Shown here in pieces: positions 24,028-34,974 of a DNA stretch of 64,000 bases. The DNA comes from Anadara kagoshimensis. Its lineage: Eukaryota; Mollusca; Bivalvia; Arcoida; Arcidae. Numbering within the stretch: position 1 is the stretch's first letter; each line of letters begins with the position of its first letter. The stretch covers positions 34,499,770 to 34,563,769 of the forward strand of contig CM037862.1 of NCBI GenBank assembly GCA_021292105.1, in the 5' to 3' direction. The position numbers and the translations under genes were made by a program. Below the pieces are notes generated by a model. It searched no databases. It saw only the letters and a program-made list of their open reading frames with translations, and had not been told where the DNA came from.

Positions 24028-24100
24028 ATCACTATGGTAGCTCAGTTGGTAGAGTGCTCACTACATATGTTGAAGCTAGAGGTTCAAATCTTCAGAAAAA
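24028..24100 (+). mobile_element. Isolated SINE family A head (tRNA-like)
   Basis: TATGGTAGCTCAGTTGGTAG supplies an A box and GAGGTTCAAATC a B box. The sequence after it does not match the SINE body. It is not a functional tRNA gene: the stems are mismatched and no acceptor partner is visible. Confidence 0.55.
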
Positions 24101-24471
24101 TCCTGTGACATTCTCACACATGTGACAAGGGAATCCAGCTTTTTCATCCGTGCTAGATTTCCCTGTCTTGCCCTGGTTGAGACAGACCACACGGACCATC
24201 TCCCACATTAATTAAATTTCTCTGACTTTCTGATTCTATGAAAAAGTAGAGGGTATTGCGGATTAGACATGATCAGTTACGTCATAATCATTTTAAGCAG
24301 GAACGTCAACCGAATTTGATGACGTCATTTCGAGAAGGCACTGACGGTATGTGGCATGAAAATCGAACATTTGATGCAAATATTTGTTTACAAATCGAGT
24401 TTTTATGTTGCAAATGTGTGAGAAAAAGAATCCTACACCAATAACAGTGTAAGACAGAGATATCTCAAATG

Positions 24472-24536
24472 GGGATGAATATTTTCAATGTCCAGAACTT
24501 GCTAAAGCTCATTCTGGACAAGAAAATATTCATCCT
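24472..24536. repeat. Near-perfect hairpin, about 24-bp stem
   Basis: The left arm GGATGAATATTTTC then TGTCCAGAA (24473-24497) pairs with TTCTGGACA then AAAATATTCATCC (24512-24535) with one small internal mismatch. A loop of about 14 nt separates them. It could be the core of a tiny fold-back element or a pre-microRNA-like hairpin; the sequence alone cannot decide. Confidence 0.75.
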
Positions 24537-24631
24537 CAAAATATTGAGGGGAAACAGTAGAAACTGTCTACAAATCAAACCTTGAATGAATTAAAAATAT
24601 ATGTCTTTTTGAAACATTTTATAAATTGTGA

Positions 24632-24632
<1 letters not shown>

Positions 24633-24664
<32 letters not shown>
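24633..24664. repeat. (GT)n microsatellite
   Basis: About 14-15 uninterrupted GT dinucleotides. Confidence 0.95.
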
Positions 24665-24666
<2 letters not shown>

Positions 24667-24899
24667 ATGCATGTGTTTGTGTGCATTTGAAGCAAAACCC
24701 TGTCTGCTTCAGGCATGCAATTGTTATATAATGTATACATGGTATAATTATTAGCAAAATTCTGCTTGAAAATGCATGGATAAAACTAAAAACATTAAAT
24801 TAAACATATATTCTTATAAATACCCTGTAAAATGAGTGAGGATATGCCAAAAATTTGGCCAACTACTTTAACTCTGAATTTAAAATATGGTATTGTATA

Positions 24900-25205
24900 T
24901 TATTACAAATGAATCAAGCCTTTATTAAAATTCGAATAAAATTCATGAATTAAACATTGAAATTTACAGGTACATATATTTCTATACATATGTAAAATAT
25001 AGATTTTACCTGAAATATTCCATTGTAGCCATTTCACTTGACCAAATTCACAAAAATCAAAGTAAATATTCTATTTAAAAATGCATGAATAAAACTTTAA
25101 AGTAAACATATATTAAATTAAATCTGTAAAATATATATTTTTACCTGAAATACTCCATCGTGACTTTTTAACTTGTTAAAATTCACAAAAATCAAAATCA
25201 TTGTG
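24900..25205. repeat. Diverged tandem duplication (about 130-bp unit)
   Basis: TTTTACCTGAAATATTCCAT ... AATTCACAAAAATCAAAG occurs near 25005 and again near 25140 with matching flanks. Confidence 0.6.
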
Positions 25206-25209
25206 TTAT

Positions 25210-26000
25210 GTAACGTTTGTGCACTTAAAACTGATAAGTAGTGAAATAGTTTGTATATGTTGTAAGGTTGTATGGTGACCACAGTCAAAAACTCTAAATT
25301 TAAATATGAAAGCAGGTATGTGTAAATCTGTATAAAGCTTAATTCATTTGGTATAAATTTGTATAAGATTACCGAGACTTTAAAGTCGCAGATTAAATCT
25401 GTCTAAATAAGCAGTAAATTAAACGTCAGTTTATTAAGAAATACCACTAATGAGATCGTGTTTAAACGCGTGTTAAATCCATGTGAAGGATTATTACGGG
25501 ATTAGTTTAATCCATTGAAGAACAAATTTTTATTTATGAAGAACAAATTTTAAATAAATTAATTAACTCAATTTAATGCATGTTAATAAAATGAAATAAT
25601 TAATAATATTTGAAACATAAATAATTTAGGGGACATGGATGAATGGATATTTATTAAAAATTGACTGAAGAATATGATTGGGTGGTGTTATATAGTCAAG
25701 TTAAGGTTTTAATATTTAACTGACTTCAAAACAACTTGTAACAGTGGTTCAAAGTATGAGAGGAAAGCTCTATGTTTTCAGGTATTTTTTTCAGATAAGG
25801 GAAATAATTCTTGCAGTACAGTTTAGACAATCTTTTTTATCTTTATGTACATTTGACAATTATTTGCACAAAAATCAATATTTTGCTATATATTTGTATT
25901 GACAAAAGATCAATTATGTATTTTTACATTGAAAATTTCAATCCTACAAAATTCTGAAAATAAATAGTTAAATGAATAAGTTTATAAGTTTATATTTTTT
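25210..26000. other. AT-rich intronic stretch, nothing recognised
   Basis: No exon, SINE or TIR element could be supported. Confidence 0.4.
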
Positions 26001-26004
26001 AAGT

Positions 26005-26795
26005 TTTGATTGATTGAAAGGAGTTTGACATCCTAATCAAGAATATTCCATATATCAGGGATTTTTCTGACCTTTTTGGGAAAGGGACCTTGGGATGAAA
26101 TTGGGAAAATGCTCAACAAAAATGTAATTTTGGGAATAATCACAACAACATATTAGAAATTCTAGACCACTAGAATACTGGTAATTGAACAAATTATATC
26201 GGTGTTCACAGCAAAATAGCGCTGTCTCTTTTGTCTCTATATAAATCATTCAGCAAAATGTGGGTTAATATAGATTGAAATCGTTATCAGAACGAGATAC
26301 CCTCTGAATATGATGTTGATGATCTTGTGAAATTTTTTCTCTCAAAAAATTGATAAACATAGCTAATTGGGGATTATTTACTACAGAATTGGGAAAAATG
26401 TATGTTTTTTTGCATTGGGAATGGGTCCCTTTACCGGACCCTGTGGATACCCAGAAAAATCCCTGTATATATATATATATATTATATTTATATATATATT
26501 GTGATATCACCAGCTATAGGTAAAAAGGTAAAATTTTTTACCTTTGCAGTGTGCTTAAAGGGCAATGTGTAGGGAGGATCCTGTAACATGCCATGCCTGC
26601 GGTGAAACATTGGTATCTGTTTTTAAGGTCTCTTCCAAAGGACCTCACGACTTTCACTTTCAAATTCTGAGTGCTTGGGTAAAGAACAGTCACTACCTTT
26701 TTCAAGTCTTGGTCAGACCCGACCAGGTTTTGAACCCACAACCTCCCACATAGGGAGCAAGCACTCTTCCATTACTGAGCTTCATTAGTGGTAGA
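26005..26795 (-). mobile_element. SINE family A split by a CAGGG-ended element
   Basis: The tail begins at about 26018 (GGAGTTTGACATCCTAATCA, AGAATATTCCATATAT) and is broken at 26055. It resumes after 26500 with TCACCAGCTATAGGTAAAAA, then the body and a degraded head (from GGTTTTGAACCCACAACC to TACTGAGCTTCATTAGTGG). Confidence 0.7.
26056..26465. mobile_element. Non-autonomous element with CAGGGATTTTTCTG ends, hAT-like
   Basis: The left end CAGGGATTTTTCTGACC and right end CAGAAAAATCCCTG are inverted for 14 bp. A second inverted block (GGGAAAGGGACC versus GGGTCCCTTTACC) lies just inside. It is 410 bp, non-coding, inserted in a SINE tail and followed by an expanded (TA)n run (26463-26500) that blurs the target duplication. 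Confidence 0.75.
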
Positions 26796-27086
26796 AACAT
26801 CTAAAGATAGTTGTATTAAAAAGCTTTGACCCTTATCAATCTGGATACAAACAATTACAACTTATACTTATAATTAAATTCATTAAATATGTTTATATCT
26901 GTCTATTTTAAAGTTTTGCAACAATAATGGTGGTTTTTTTATTTTCACAGTTTCAGTTATTTGATCACTTATTTTCATAATAACTTGTGCCTTGACCCAA
27001 TTCACAAAAGATTGAGACAGTCCTGCCTTTGATTAAGATGGAATCAATATAATTATGAAGCGTATACAAACTGCAAGATAAAAATC

Positions 27087-27087
<1 letters not shown>

Positions 27088-27137
<50 letters not shown>
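27088..27137. repeat. (AG)n microsatellite
   Basis: About 23 AG dinucleotides with one interruption. Confidence 0.95.
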
Positions 27138-27141
<4 letters not shown>

Positions 27142-27604
27142 ACATACCCAAAATGTTATCAAATTAAATTTAATCCATGCAAGAAAAAGATAAATTACTC
27201 AAAATCCAAGATTTTATCATAAGATTTTATGTTAAATATTATAAATTAGTGTAAGTTAGAGATTTAAGAAGGTATTTAATATAAATTAATTTGTAACCAA
27301 GGAAACATCTTTTATCCAATCAAAACTGTCCTCTTAGATTTTACAAGGTATGTGTACAAATATCATAATTTTGTGATATAAAGATTATTATCAATCAACT
27401 TGAGATTAATTTCAGAATTTCATTTTATTCCTCATTTTCAAGAGTGGGCAGTAAGGCCATTCCTTTAAAAAAGTTTGTTTTCCATCCTTATGCCAAGTAA
27501 TAATTTCTGAAGCAGCTCGAACATTGGTGAAACCTGTCTACATAGATACCTAAATAAATTGAAAACCTGATATTGAACTATTTTATCAGTAAATAACATT
27601 TCAT

Positions 27605-27825
27605 TGTAAATGAAATACCTATGACAGTCAAGACAATTTCATTTCAAATGAGGAAATCAGTTCTGGGGTGGCAGAGGAAACAGGACATGTCCTGAAAAAG
27701 CACTAAACTTCCACAAGCAACCTGAACAACTTTTTCACACTCCCTGAATAAAATCCTAGGCAGTGAAAAGAACTGAGACCTGTAAGATGGTGCTTTGGTC
27801 CACTTGGGCACCAAGGTCATCTTTT
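27605..27825 (-). mobile_element. SINE family B, diverged copy
   Basis: The plus strand has GGTGGCAGAGGAAACAGGAC, AAAAGCACTAAACTTCC, then a B-box remnant and, on the minus strand, GGTGCCCAAGTGGACCAAAG (head). Confidence 0.6.
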
Positions 27826-28367
27826 TAAAAAAGAGGGAAACACTATAAACATACCCAACTTGAAAATATTTGGGAACAGTGGACTAGAAACAAACAATTA
27901 TTTAAGGTTGGCCTAATGGTAAAGAGTTTCCACTGATGGTCAAGAGTGTCATGGACTGATTGGTCAGTATCTGGTTTATTGTCTCCTCAAAGATAAACAT
28001 ATTTACTGCATGGTCACTACTTAAATATAGGCAACTGCACAAATTTCTAATTTATGAATCAGAGTACAAAATTGTCAACATCAATTAAGAGGTGTTTGAC
28101 TGTTTCACTTTTCAACCAATCTTGTTTGTTTATTTCAGATCTCATCCAATCATAAATAAAATAAAAAGGTCAAGTTCATTTATTTACATGTACCTCAATT
28201 TATTAGTACATTTTCACACACTAAGTTGTCAGCCATTTTGTACAAATCTGTTGACAATAAGATAGAAATATCCAATAACCAAATTCTTAGATTTGAGATG
28301 TTGTGGATTAATCCAACAAATTTGTCATGTATTACATGAAGAGATTCTTAACTGGTTATGTTAGGAA

Positions 28368-28570
28368 AGGAGTGGGAGTAATGGTGATTTACACCCAAGT
28401 AAAGATTGTATCACTTACATAGAGGCATCCTTTTGTGAGATGGTGGAGGAAACTAGAGTGCCAGAGAAAACCAGTGACCTCTGGCAGTAGAACTGTCAAA
28501 CTTTTTTAAATAGGATCTTCCCAGAGTGAGATTCGGAACTAGGTGATGACACTGTGATCTATAATCTGGT
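28368..28570 (-). mobile_element. SINE family B copy
   Basis: The plus strand has GGAGTAATGGTGATTTACAC (tail), GGTGGAGGAAACTAGAGTGC, AAAACCAGTGACC, and the B-box region GAGTGAGATTCGGAACTAGG. Its head end runs into the next copy. Confidence 0.65.
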
Positions 28571-28591
28571 GGGTTTTTTTTGTTGTGGACA

Positions 28592-28782
28592 GGCATAATG
28601 GTGTTTAATGCCCCAGTCAAGAGTATTTCACCTATAATATTGAAATGGTCAGTTCTGGATGATAGAAGATTGAAAACCACCAACCTTTGGTGTTGTGAAC
28701 TAACAAACTTTCTCAATTTAGGATCTGAGTAGAATTCAAACCTAGTCCATGAGAGGTGCTGTCATTGGCCACAGAGGCTCCT
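28592..28782 (-). mobile_element. SINE family B copy with the family A-type tail
   Basis: The plus strand starts ATAATGGTGTTTAATGCCCC then AGTCAAGAGTATTTCACC, the same tail as family A. It continues with the family B body (AAAACCACCAACCTTTGG) and the B-box side (GAATTCAAACCTAG). It directly shows the shared tail. Confidence 0.7.
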
Positions 28783-28849
28783 AATGTAAAGTTAGAAAGT
28801 AAAGGTCTTAAAAGTAATAGAAGTTGGAATTTACAGAATTACGAGTATC

Positions 28850-29080
28850 CCATAAACAAAGTATAGAAATCACCATGTCCATGACTGTCTGGCCAGACAT
28901 ACCAATATAATGTCCTCTTCATATCTTCCAAGTCCATAGATGGATTTTAATCAAACTTGACACAAATATAAACCAATATGAGATGATGATGTCACATACC
29001 AAATTTAGTGTCTGATTCTCTGTCTTTTGGTCTTGGCAATGTTGGAGACAAGATATATTAGTCTTTCAAGAGACTGTTCT
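28850..29080. repeat. Dispersed repeat related to 9800-9930
   Basis: CTTCCAAGTCCATAGATGG, ATTTTAATCAAACTTGACAC and CTGGCCAGACATACC correspond in inverse orientation to the 9800-9930 copy. Confidence 0.55.
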
Positions 29081-29814
29081 AGTTTTATTTTTATTTTATA
29101 AAATGTTGCATAATTTTATTATGTTTACAAAAATCTTAATAGTAAAATTTTATATCCATTAAAAATCAATTCAAGTATTTTCATGACAACAAAAGTTGGG
29201 CTTTAATTATGAATTAATTTAACAAAAAATTACTTTTTAGACATTACTAGTATTTTTTTTAACTAATGGACATAAAAGCATGATCAGTGTGTTAATATTA
29301 CCTTTGAACAGATTCATTAAAGAACTATGATGTAACTTAGAAGTATAGATGTATCTTTATTATGTTTCAAATCATTATAAATAGAACAATTAATTCCAAT
29401 GTTAGGCCATACCAAATTAATTTTCTTGTAGACTGTAACTCTACCTGAGTGTAAAAATACTCATCAATTGTTTTGAAATTGCAAAAGAAAGCATTTTATA
29501 TGATTTTTGTTTTATATATGTGAATCACTAGTCATTTTGTTTACCTAAAACTCCTACCAAATAAAGGTAGTTTCCCCTGGAGAAAAATGACTAAAATTTC
29601 CGAATTCAATAACTAAAATTCCAAAAACAGCTACACACTTACAAATTGAATCTAGTTGTCCCTACTCACAAATGTTAAATATTGTCACAATATATTATAA
29701 CATATTTGAAATGAGGATTTTAAGCTATTACAAGCATGTCATTATGCAGTTTGCTGTATTTTGGAACTTCAAATTTTCCCCAGTATTAAAAAAGGCAGAA
29801 GGTCATAATGGGCA

Positions 29815-30551
29815 TATTCCTATTTTGACATTAGGACCAAGCACCAACAATGAGGCCTTATTCTAATTTTGACATCAAGGCGTAGCACCAACAATGTGAT
29901 CTGATCAAATATTGACATAAGAGCCCCTCGCCAGCATTATGGGTAAATTCTAATGATGGCATCAGGGCTCATCACCAGCATCGTGGGTAGATTCTAATGA
30001 TGACATCAGGGCTCATCACCAGCATTGTGGGTAGATTCTAATGATGACATCAGGGCTCATCACCAGCATTGTGGGTAGATTCTAATGATGACATCAAGGC
30101 TCATCACCAGCATCGTGGGTAGATTCTAATGATGGCATCAGGGCTCATCACCAGCATTGTGGGTAGATTCTAATGATGACATCAGGGCCCATCACCAGCA
30201 TTGTGGGTAGATTCTAATGATGACATCAAGGCCCATCACCAGCATTGTGGGTAGATTCTAATGATGACATCAGGCTCATCACCAGCATCGTGGGTAGATT
30301 CTAATGATGACATCAAGGCCCATCACCAGCATTGTGGGTAGATTCTAATGATGACATCAAGGCCCATCACCAGCATTGTGGGTAGATTCTAATGATGACA
30401 TCAAGGCCCATCACCAGCATTGTGGGTAGATTCTAATGATGACATCAGGCTCATCACCAGCATCGTCGGTAGATTCTAATGATGACATCAGGCTCATCAC
30501 CAGCATTGTGGGTAGATTCTAATGATGACATCAGGCTCATCACCAGCATTG
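29815..30551. repeat. Minisatellite, 44-bp unit, 14 homogeneous copies with diverged leading copies
   Basis: From 29941 the unit (phrases GGGTAGATTCTAATGATGAC and CATCACCAGCATTGTG) repeats 14 times, as 44-mers and a few 43-mers that lack one G. Variants alternate (ATCAGGGCTC, ATCAAGGCCC, ATCAGGCTC; ATTGTG or ATCGTG), showing higher-order patterning. Three weaker units at 29815-29940 look like the ancestral, un-amplified form. It lies in the long minus-strand intron, about 300 bp from the candidate exon at 30847-30965. Confidence 0.95.
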
Positions 30552-30846
30552 TTGACTTATTAAAATGTTGACATCAGGGCCTAGAACCATTTACATTACG
30601 GGAAAAAAATGAGAATTTTGTGCAATTAAATAAAATCAAAATGTTCACTGGATTAGGAAAATATTGGCACTAAGTTCAATTTGCCAGTCTAAATCACTTC
30701 AGAATTTCATTACAGCAAATGTTTAAGGTAAAGAAAATACTTGGGTTGTTTTTCCTTGCACCTTTTGTCATATTCTAGCCAAACAGGTATTTTTGCAAAT
30801 TGTTAAGAATACAACAGGAGAGGAGTTTAACTTTTACAGAACTTAC

Positions 30847-30965
30847 CTATTGTATAGAGGTCTTGGGTTGGATCTCCTTTCTGGCTTTGTATGTTTCCTC
30901 TTCTTTGTTTTAGCATGCTGATTCTCATGTGGCTCCATGATGTCCCAAAGAACTGAGGCATTTTG
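30847..30965 (-). CDS. Candidate alternative first (or upstream) coding exon, 38 codons
   Basis: On the minus strand a good acceptor (CTATTTTTCAG, AG at 30967-30966) precedes 119 bp that ends in AATAG followed by the full-consensus donor GTAAGT (30846-30841). An ATG at 30961 with A at -3 opens a clean frame, MPQFFGTSWSHMRISMLKQR, continuing to PTQDLYTI. It ends in phase 1, exactly what the acceptor at 9112 needs (G plus GT makes glycine), giving a roughly 428-residue protein. Joining it to the exon at 16121 would hit a stop, so the two are mutually exclusive. The acceptor implies at least one exon further upstream. The frame also stays open for the four bases before the ATG, so this could be an internal exon. 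No domain is recognised. Confidence 0.65.
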
Positions 30966-31492
30966 CTGAAAAATAGTTCAATAAATTATAATCAATGCAT
31001 GGTCAAACAGTGTTCATTTCAGACTATGATACATCAATAAATAAATGTGGATTTCATTCCTTTTCTTCATTTATTGCAATATTTTAGTTGAAGTATCGAG
31101 GTTCATTGCACCAAGTAGCTTGTAATTTTATATTTTGAATACTGGGTGACAGACAGACAGGATTTTTGTTAGGTAAAGCACTGAGCTCTATGGTGTCATA
31201 TGATGCCAAGAAACAGATAATAAATTATATGTACACTTATTTAATGATAAGCTTAAATTACCTTAATTCTGATGTATCTGAACATTAATCAATATCTTGA
31301 TTATCTCTCTCAAGAAAGAGATGGTGACAATTCCACAAACTGATACAGACAGACCTGCAGTATACATCAATACCTTGATTATCTCAAGAATGATAGTGAC
31401 AATTCCACAAAATGATTAGACAGATCAAAATTATTGCACTACAGCACATATTAAGAGAATGGCCCTGTGATAACTATACCCTGGCTAAACCC

Positions 31493-31672
31493 AAAACCTG
31501 TCTAAACTGAACTACAGTAGAACATGTGAAAACTGAACCATGAGTAAACTGAAAACCTGTCTAAACTGAACTACAGTAGAACATGTGAAAACCGAACCCT
31601 GAGTAAACTGAAAACCTGTCTAAACTGAACTACAATGGAACCTGTGTAAACAAAACCTTGAACAGAGTAAAA
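31493..31672. repeat. Tandem repeat, 59-bp unit, 3 copies
   Basis: AAAACCTGTCTAAACTGAAC begins units at 31493, 31552 and 31611, exactly 59 bp apart. The copies are nearly identical until the third fades. Confidence 0.9.
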
Positions 31673-31985
31673 CCTGTATATAAAGACCATCCATGAGATC
31701 TTAGAAATAGGAACTGTACAGAAGGTGGTCTTTATATAGATGTTTATTTTGGTTGAAGCAAAGGGCTTTTAAAAACTAAATTTATGGACACATGTCTTTA
31801 TATAGAAATCTGATTTGGTTGAAATATATGTATAAAGTGAAGGACTCTTAACGGACAAGTGCTCTTCATATATTACAAGTTCTTTTTGGTTGATATGGAA
31901 AGCAAAGGGTCCTAAAACACTGGTCTTAATGGACAGGTGGTCTTAAGATGGAGGGGGTCAACATAGCAGGCCTGTTTACCCAAGT
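31660..31985. repeat. Diverged mariner-like MITE-related sequence
   Basis: Repeated phrases such as ACCTGTATATAAAGACC, GGTCTTTATATAG and GGTTGAAGCAAAGGG resemble MITE family 1 arms in a rearranged, partly tandem form. The ends are not clear. Similar words occur at 14860-15015. Confidence 0.45.
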
Positions 31986-32216
31986 CTTTACCAAAGTGCC
32001 GCAAATACTTCCAGACTCTATTGCACATGATAAAAGGGGTTATTTTTTGTATCAAATGAGTGGTGTAGCAAGAAAAGAATGAACGTGCAAGCCTGTCACC
32101 ATAGGCAAGTCAACAGTAGGGAATCTGGAATTCGTGAATTGGAGCAATTCGTGCGTTTTCTGCATTCTTAAACAATATTTTTTACATGAGTTATAAGAGA
32201 AACTAAAACAAATAAA

Positions 32217-32453
32217 GAAGAGAAAGTGGAAGCGGTTGGGTCACACGCTGCTGCGCAAAGGCAAGACCAACAACACATGCCAAGTCTTTCAATGGACACC
32301 TCAAGGAAAAAGAAATAGACCAAGACTTACATGGAGAAGAGCACTGGAGAAAGAGATGTTAAAAAAGACTATACATGGAACAACATCCACCAACTAGCAA
32401 AAGACAGAGGAAGATGGAAAAGAATTGTCAGTGGACTATACTCCACTGGGGAG
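32217..32453 (+). pseudogene. RTE-like LINE, C-terminal fragment of the polyprotein
   Basis: The reading starts RKWKRLGHTLLRKGK and continues to TPQGKRNRPRLTWRRALEKE. After a frameshift near 32370 it resumes as TWNNIHQLAKDRGRWKRIV and stops at GSGLYSTGE-type residues. The order W-K-W/R-L-G-H-T-L, then NPQGKR-R-R-P-TWRR-LE, then AxDRxxWR is typical of the extreme C-terminus of RTE/BovB-class LINE proteins. It is inactive, 5'-truncated and frameshifted. The family assignment rests on remembered motif order, not a search. Confidence 0.7.
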
Positions 32454-33696
32454 TGAAAAAGCTTAAGTCAAGTATAAGAGAATTAAAACTTGGGTTTTGT
32501 CCGGTTTTATTTAAACAAGGACAAAGTGATTCATTTTTTAAAATGAATTTTCAAACTTTAAAAAAACCGCATGGTATATAAATTAGAGTACACCATGTTC
32601 ACATAGTTTGGTAATTTATTTTTAAATTATAATGAATCTGGTCACTCGGACTAGATTACCTACTATGGACTTACACCCAAGGATTATGGCAAAATTGGGT
32701 GTGGTTAATTTGTTGTGCCTCGCCTTGCTACTTACAAATTATATGCAATTCAGTCTCTGTAAATGGTACCAATTAGTTGACTTTAATTATGACTAATCAC
32801 GAAGGCCTATTTATTCCTAACGGGTCGTAAAGCAGCCCTATTTCATTCTATAGTTTAAGATTTTCCGGAAGTGATTTTTCCCGCGTAAAATCGCAGTTTT
32901 ATCCGTGAAAATCGCCAGTGTTCTCCAAACAGTTAGTACAGCTGCTTATTGATTAAATTAACTTAGTTCTGACTAGTCAAAAATCTAAATGAAAGATAAA
33001 AGATCACCAACCTACAGGTCAAACTGGCAATAAATCTCTGTAGTACTTTGTTTTCGAATATTTGAGAAGTACTATTAACAGTCTTTACTAGTAAATACTG
33101 TTATAATTGTACGTCAAATGTCGAGGGTATATCTGTAAACACTTTTAACTCAAGATTTTTATTGTATTTAAAAATTTATGACAAAAATTAAATTATGCCT
33201 AGGATCAAGTTAGTACGGTACCAGTTATTGCAAATCTGATTGTATATAGTGTCAAAGTTGTAAAGTCCAGAACGAAAGATGGAATGGATCATAGAAAATG
33301 ACTGCTGTGCAGCAATAGGAAAGGCATAAGGCAAAAGAGACATTACAATCTCTGCTTGAACACAATGCGGCTGGAAAAGGAACGGAGATTGCATGGGTGT
33401 CGCATTTTAACCATTTATAAACGCCCACAAATTACCTGGTATTCATGGGCTTTTGGTAGCAATGATAATTCCAATGTTGCAGTAAGGTTCTTTAATAAAA
33501 GGTTAAATCTCGCAATTCCTCATAAATCCGTAACTAAAATTTCCCTTTGTTTCACATTCAATCTAACAAATTCGGAAAGCCGAAAAAATTAAGTTAGTTT
33601 TCTAGAATTTGTCATTTTTGAAAACCACTTTCAGCTGATGGCATCTGTGTTCTGGTCATGTTTTGAAATTTAGTTTTTTAGTGAAATTTCCAATAC
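32454..33696. other. Non-repetitive stretch, no gene supported
   Basis: Slightly higher GC around 32840-32930 (TTTTCCCGCGTAAAATCGC). Open frames at 33188-33592 on both strands are short and lack splice-bounded support. It could contain the upstream non-coding exon or promoter of the minus-strand gene, but there is no direct evidence. Confidence 0.35.
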
Positions 33697-33710
33697 TAAG
33701 AGATGATTGT

Positions 33711-34005
33711 TGAGTTGAGTAATGGTGTTTAACGTACCAGTCAAGAACATTTCACTTATATCGAGACGTCACCAGCTATAGGCGAAGGTGCAGACCTGTG
33801 CATTGATGGCCCTATACAGCAGGGTTCTTTAGCGTGCCAAGCCTACCGTAACACGGGACCTCGTTTATTTTAAGGCCCAATCCGAAAGAACCGTGGCTTT
33901 CGTTTCGTAATGCCGAGCGCTTGGCGAAAGAACAGTCACTACCCACTTTCAAGTCTTGAGCCAGACCCGATCGGGGTTTGAACCCACGACCGCCCACTTA
34001 CGGAG
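33711..34005 (-). mobile_element. SINE family A, 5'-truncated, with 14-bp target duplication
   Basis: The tail and body are intact (plus strand TAATGGTGTTTAACGTACCA to GGCGAAGGTGC), and the minus strand retains the B box. The copy stops before the A box. An exact 14-bp repeat TAAGAGATGATTGT flanks it at 33697-33710 and 34006-34019, so the truncation happened during insertion and is not later decay. Confidence 0.9.
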
Positions 34006-34399
34006 TAAGAGATGATTGTGAAATTAGACCAAGTGGTCCGTTATTTTCAGTCGCAGTTAAATTTTAGTGGATGGTATTTTGTAAATGGAAGTGTTTTCGA
34101 TGAGATTTCTAATCTATGGACATGAATCATGGCTGTTAAAATTGATAAATTTATTATACTTGACCTTTTAAATTGTGGTATCGATTTAAGTATATATAAA
34201 ATCTACCTAATGTGGACTTGATAAAGCTATAAAACAAACATACCTACATGTATTATAAATTACTTTCTGTAATAGCTAATTTAATTGAGTCGTTGCAAAA
34301 GTACAAAATTAAAGAGAAAGTTGTAGCTAAACCATAAATAGAATTCTTCTTATTTATTTATTTACATATGTTTATTATGTCTACATTCCATAATAGCTT

Positions 34400-34505
34400 G
34401 GACACCTCGCAATAGTTTAGGCTAAAGAGAGACAACTCCTTCATTCCTGCAATAATTACTGTCGGCTTTCAGTTCAAAGAAAGACAACTCTTTCACTCCT
34501 GCAAC
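34400..34505. repeat. Two-copy tandem repeat, about 62-bp unit
   Basis: AGAGAGACAACTCCTTCATT and AAGAAAGACAACTCTTTCAC head two adjacent units. Related to the 4360-4490 array. Confidence 0.55.
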
Positions 34506-34567
34506 TAGACGAAAACTAACTTCACAAGTAATGCCTAATCTGCATGTATTTTTATCTTTTCTTTTAT

Positions 34568-34826
34568 TATACCCTAGCTTATAAAGTGGGGGGTATATAG
34601 TGAGTCCGTGTGTCCGTCCGTCCTTCCGTTACACCTAGGGTACCTATCTCTTATCCGCAACTCCTCCTAAATCCTTCAATGGATTTTCATGAAACTTTCA
34701 CACAATCTTTGTGATGTAATGTAGATGTGCACCTCCTATTTAAAAATTTGATCCGATGGATTTTTTTTTATGTGGAGGGAGCGGGGGTATTATTTGTGAT
34801 GCTTGTGGCTCACAGTTTTTCTAGTT
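34568..34826 (+). mobile_element. Helitron-like or other non-autonomous element
   Basis: It starts TATACCCTAGCTTATAAAG then GTGGGGGGTATATAGTGAG, giving a terminal hairpin (TATACCC with GGGTATA). A (GTCC)n-type run follows and it ends TTGTGGCTCACAG ... TTTTTCTAG, with a short TGTG/CACA hairpin about 10 bp before CTAG. The CTRR-type end and hairpin suggest a Helitron-related element. The class is tentative because only one copy is present. Confidence 0.45.
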
Positions 34827-34974
34827 ATATCTGGGTTAAAATGAGAATTATATGTCACATATCATTAATATCTAAATGCTAGAAAGCTCCTAAAGTCTGA
34901 AAGCACTCATTCGCATTTAAGTTTCAAGAGACCCATCTTATATTGGATGTTCGTCGAACACCTTATTGAGAAAT

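Noticed and set aside
24319..24326. TGACGTCA words (also near 45959 and 63741) as CRE promoters
   Set aside because: The 8-bp palindrome occurs without a nearby exon or start site, so there is no functional support.
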